Assembly (NCBI RefSeq): GCF_001625305.1
Contig: NW_017803843.1
Span: forward strand, 62,001-126,000
From: Branchiostoma belcheri
Lineage: Eukaryota; Chordata; Leptocardii; Amphioxiformes; Branchiostomatidae
Reading direction: 5' to 3'
Length of the DNA stretch: 64,000 bases
In this document: one piece after another, positions 60,668 through 64,000 of the stretch
Position numbering within the stretch: the first letter of the stretch is position 1
How the letters are laid out: every line of letters starts with the position of its first letter
Notes under the pieces: model-generated
Told to the model about the DNA's origin: nothing
Database searches by the model: none
The model's input: only the letters and a program-made list of their open reading frames with translations
Position numbers and translations under genes: made by a program

Positions 60668-63400
60668 AAGAACATTCAAACTCTAACTCTGCACTAACCT
60701 GAAGCTGTTTGGTGTGCCGTTCGTTTTTCCGTATGTCAGTCAAAATAAGCTTGATGGTTTTCTAGTCTGTACCTCTCATTGATGAATCAGCAGGTGACTT
60801 GCTCGGAAACGATTCCTTGCTCGACACGCGGTTAGTAGCCGCCGTCTGCTCTTTTTATAATATTGTTTATGCAAATTGTTCAGGACGGCAAATTTTCTGA
60901 TTGGCCAGACCTCTCAGCTTCTGACCAATCATCATACAGAATCGATCTGGCTGGGTAACTTATGACTGTTGTTTCCTGCACGGAGCGCTTCCTGTTCCGA
61001 CCCTCGGGCAAAAGGCCGGACACGGAGGGCAGGCAGACCGGAAATAAGAGCTGAATGAGTCTGTTGTTTTAAGGCTTCTTCTGTTTGATAGTTCATTTAC
61101 GTTTAGAATTGTTGTTTGAACGAAATATTCGCAGATTTTGCAGGTGGAAAAAATGAAGATGTACCAACGTAGTCATCGGCCATTAATATCACAAAAACTG
61201 GGACTAGTGCGTCCTTTATGAAAACGTTGTGCAGACAAATTACATCAATAATGTAACTGGCACGCCAGACGAACTCGCAGTAGCAAGTTAATTTGTCTAT
61301 GCAGTTTCCAAGTAAGTTTACTTGTCTATACAGATTTTTTGAGGTGGTTGGACAAAGAAGCTTCGGAATCTTCTTTGTGTCAATCCGAGACCAACATTGT
61401 AGGCGTTTTTGTCTTGTGAACATGGTCAAAGTAGATCCTCCTTATTGAAGACTTAGCCTGCTGGCAGCCAGACCACCGTAGGCTCCTCCGTATCTTTACG
61501 GTGCTGGGACAACGGCCTGCCCGCCCAGGTCCACTAAGCCGGCAATAACATCAGTTATAAAGGTCAGCTGGAAAGACCTTGTATGTCAGGGAAGGCCTAT
61601 ACTCAGTAGGACTGGAGTTGGCTTGGTAAAACAACCCTTACCTTGTGGAGAATGGTAACCACAGACTAACAACTTTTATTCTATTTTCTCCGATTGCCAA
61701 ATATGGAAGAAATTTAAAAAAAAGTGAAGACCACTCGGCCAACTAGCTCGTCGAAGTGATGATCTTTGTTAATACACACTATCACTTGTGTCATGCAATT
61801 AGCTTTTGCGTTCGTATTTGGAAATACAAATAATGAACGTTGTTTTTCACAACTTGGACAGCTCCGTTTGAAGGATCGTAGGGCGGACCGTTTTTTTCAG
61901 GGGGACCAAATCTTTCAGAAAGCACTTTCAAAAGTAGTCCGGGCACAACGTAGCGCTGCACAATACTAGAGAAAGGGGCAGAGATTGTTCTGTGCATGGC
62001 AACGAGATGGAACCTGTGGTGAATGTTAGAGGAATGCGTCAGTTTTGAGACTGTAAAAGTTGAATTATGGTGCGTGTTCAGTCGGCGTAGATTAGCGCTT
62101 GGATACGTGTACCGCATAGTACTGTGCGTCGGCTGCAGTTCCATGACCTCCGCAGTGGCGCTAATAAAAGAGGGCGTGAGAAGAGAACTAGCCGGCAAAC
62201 TTAAGGTCATTTTCACATATTTTGTACACCATACCCTGAAATTAGAAATATCAAAATGCGGAACCTTGCTTGTGCACCCTACTATAATTTTTAGTGAGTC
62301 CAAGTGAGCCACTTTGGGGTCCTTAACTATAGAAATCCCCATAGTGCGAAATCTGTGTTGTGCCGCCATAAAAACAAGCTGAAAATTTCATGACCTCGTC
62401 TCCACAACATGTTGACTTCGTGAGATCACTGTTTCAAGTTTTTATGCTGTATACCTTATTGAGTTTGTAAAGCAATTAAAAGATTTTGCATGTCAGTTCT
62501 AGATCCTAATAGACAGAGGAGTGTTGAAAAGTGTCCGATTAAGGTTGCGTCGGATTAAGGTTCACTGCCGTTATGGTATGGACTGAAATATAATTAAAAA
62601 AAAACACAAGAATCCATGTGTTACAAACATGCACAATATACATTTTGTATTTCACATTTTACTTCTGTATAAAAAGTTTTTCATGCAACATTGCAACATC
62701 ACAGACTCTATGTTTCACAGGGCAAAAAGTCTCTCATGTGTGGGATGACCACAAACTTGCTGTGACCAATACCAAAGTACGCACATCTTACAACAATGCA
62801 GACATTTGGGTAGGGTCTCAGGTTTTCTTGGATAAAACTTACAGATACAATAGTACATGTATCGTTACTTATATGCTACATTTATGTATTACCTGAAAAC
62901 TGAAGTGGTGTGGCCACATGTCATGGTCATTGGGACTAGCCTAAACTATCATGCAAGCAACAGGGGAGAAAAAAGGAGGGTAGGCAATGGAAAATATGGC
63001 AGGGTTATATCAGAGAATGGATCGGCACGACACTAGTATGTGAAATTTTAAGAACTGAAAAGCAAGGAGGATGGAGTAAACTGGTTGATAGGTCTTCTGT
63101 GGTTCCCCAAAGGACAAATGATTAGACTAAGGGATAGATGAGATGAGCATGTGTTACCAAAGATGGAGAGAAAACATACAGAGTCTCCTTACGTCCCTTT
63201 TAAAAGTACCCATAAAAAGCAACAGTTCCATCTTCAAATACTATCTTAAAACAGTATAAACACCGGGAAAAGCTCTTTTCCAATGACTGCATAAAATAAG
63301 AAGAGGAGATAACATTAAAAACTGTACTGAGGTTCTGCCTAGACAAATGTAGGCCAAACATAACATCAAAGTATCGAGCAGGTATATCAGAAGACCGTGG
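60668..63400. other. Repeat-derived DNA without recognised genes
   Basis: The 192-codon minus-strand frame at 61791-62369 overlaps the inverted-repeat element copy at 61830-61921 and a repeat fragment (62310-62355, ttggggtccttaactatag and aatccccatagtgcg) related to 34785-34845, so I regard it as non-coding. Two tcggattaaggtt-like blocks occur near 62540-62570. Confidence 0.55.
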
Positions 63401-63439
63401 ATTGTTGAACTCCACGGCCGTGCTCTTCATCACTATAAT

Positions 63440-63705
63440 GATGAACTCCACGGCCGTTGAGTTCATCGCTATGGTGATGAAATCAACGGCGATTCCGTCA
63501 CTAATAGCGGCGATTGGCCGTTGAGTTCATCGATATGGTGATGAACTCAACGGCGATTCCGTCACTAATAGCGGCGATTGGCCGTTGAGTTCATCGATAT
63601 GGTGATGAAATCAACGGCGATTCCGTCACTAATAGTGGCGATTGGCCGTTGAGTTCATCGATATGGTGATGAAATCAACGGCATTTCCGTCACTAATATA
63701 GTTCA
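63440..63705. repeat. 64-bp tandem array, each unit with a hairpin
   Basis: About four copies of a unit reading gcggcgattggccgttgagt, tcatcgatatggtgatgaa, tcaacggcgattccgtcac, taata. Within each unit CCGTTGAGTTCATC pairs with GATGAA.TCAACGG around an 8-base loop. A diverged copy (ccacggccg, cttcatcac) precedes it from about 63412. Confidence 0.9.
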
Positions 63706-63819
63706 TTAATTCATACGGCATTTGTCTACACTCCTAGCAGAGGTGGGATTGCACGGTATTCTGGCAGTATTTGGGCGTTTTTCAATAAGTCTCTTTACTC
63801 CATATAATTACACGAACGG

Positions 63820-64000
63820 GACCATTTTAGTCGACATTTCGCGTGCGGGAAATTCACCATCAGTGACAAATAATGTCCGTCCGCGGACGCCGTACGGGAA
63901 CTTCACGGCCGATATAAGGCGGGAACTTCACCACATTACACAAACGGGAATTGGACCATTTTAGTCGACATTTGTCGCACGGGAAATTCACCAGTTGTAC
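63820..64000. repeat. Direct repeat with cgggaaattcacca units, reaching the window edge
   Basis: The block accattttagtcgacattt, gcgtgcgggaaattcacca (63833-63862) recurs as accattttagtcgacattt, gtcgcacgggaaattcacca (63956-63992). gggaacttcac also recurs twice between them (63897 and 63931). The element is cut by the window end. Confidence 0.75.

Noticed and set aside
61791..62369. 192-codon minus-strand ORF
   Set aside because: It overlaps a repeat copy (61830-61921) and a dispersed fragment (62310-62355), has no domain motif and no signs of coding composition.
63440..63705. CRISPR array
   Set aside because: Units are contiguous with no unique spacers, and the genome is eukaryotic; it is a tandem satellite.

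Overview
This is eukaryotic nuclear DNA with short exons, long introns, consensus GT..AG splice sites, C2H2, Polycomb RING, CUB, LDLa, C1q and LRR proteins, and a dense layer of small inverted-repeat transposons. The gene content and the close match of RhoBTB and PCGF1 to vertebrate proteins point to an invertebrate deuterostome, most likely a cephalochordate (amphioxus, Branchiostoma). That assignment is an inference from gene style and repeat content, not from a marker gene.

Layout. (1) 1-11.8 kb, minus strand: the 5' end of a RhoBTB GTPase gene. Coding exons are at 827-1015 and 403-506, the gene runs off the left edge, and a candidate non-coding first exon and promoter lie near 11.5-11.8 kb. 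The long intron between them holds a minisatellite, a non-LTR retrotransposon tail, tRNA-like repeats, hairpins and MITEs. (2) 13.8-33.7 kb, minus strand: two tandem paralogues, each with 11 exons in identical phase. Both encode signal peptide, CUB, LDLa, CUB, LDLa, Ser/Thr-rich stalk, Ly6/uPAR (LU) domain and a GPI-type tail. I reconstructed both exon by exon (556 and 608 aa). Intron 1 of the upstream copy carries a tRNA-derived SINE, a hAT-like foldback element and a young LTR retrotransposon whose left LTR is split by a Harbinger-like element. (3) 35.6-36.7 kb, plus: a short-chain collagen/C1q gene with a frameshift in its Gly-X-Y tract. (4) 38.6-48.3 kb, plus: a 15-finger C2H2 protein (806 aa) with a CtBP-type PLDLS motif. 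(5) 50.6-54.3 kb, plus: PCGF1, nine exons, 243 aa, complete. (6) 56.2-58.7 kb, minus: an intronless LRR transmembrane receptor (819 aa) with three cytoplasmic YSEI motifs. (7) 59-64 kb: repeats only, ending in a 64-bp hairpin-bearing tandem array.

How the parts relate. The C2H2 protein and PCGF1 are adjacent, co-oriented nuclear regulators; both have a YY1-like ATGGCGG motif near the inferred start of transcription. The CUB/LDLa/LU pair, the C1q protein and the LRR receptor are all secreted or cell-surface proteins of types often used in recognition, but nothing in the sequence shows that they act together. The most novel item is the CUB-LDLa-CUB-LDLa-stalk-LU-GPI architecture, present twice with patches of near-identity that suggest gene conversion.
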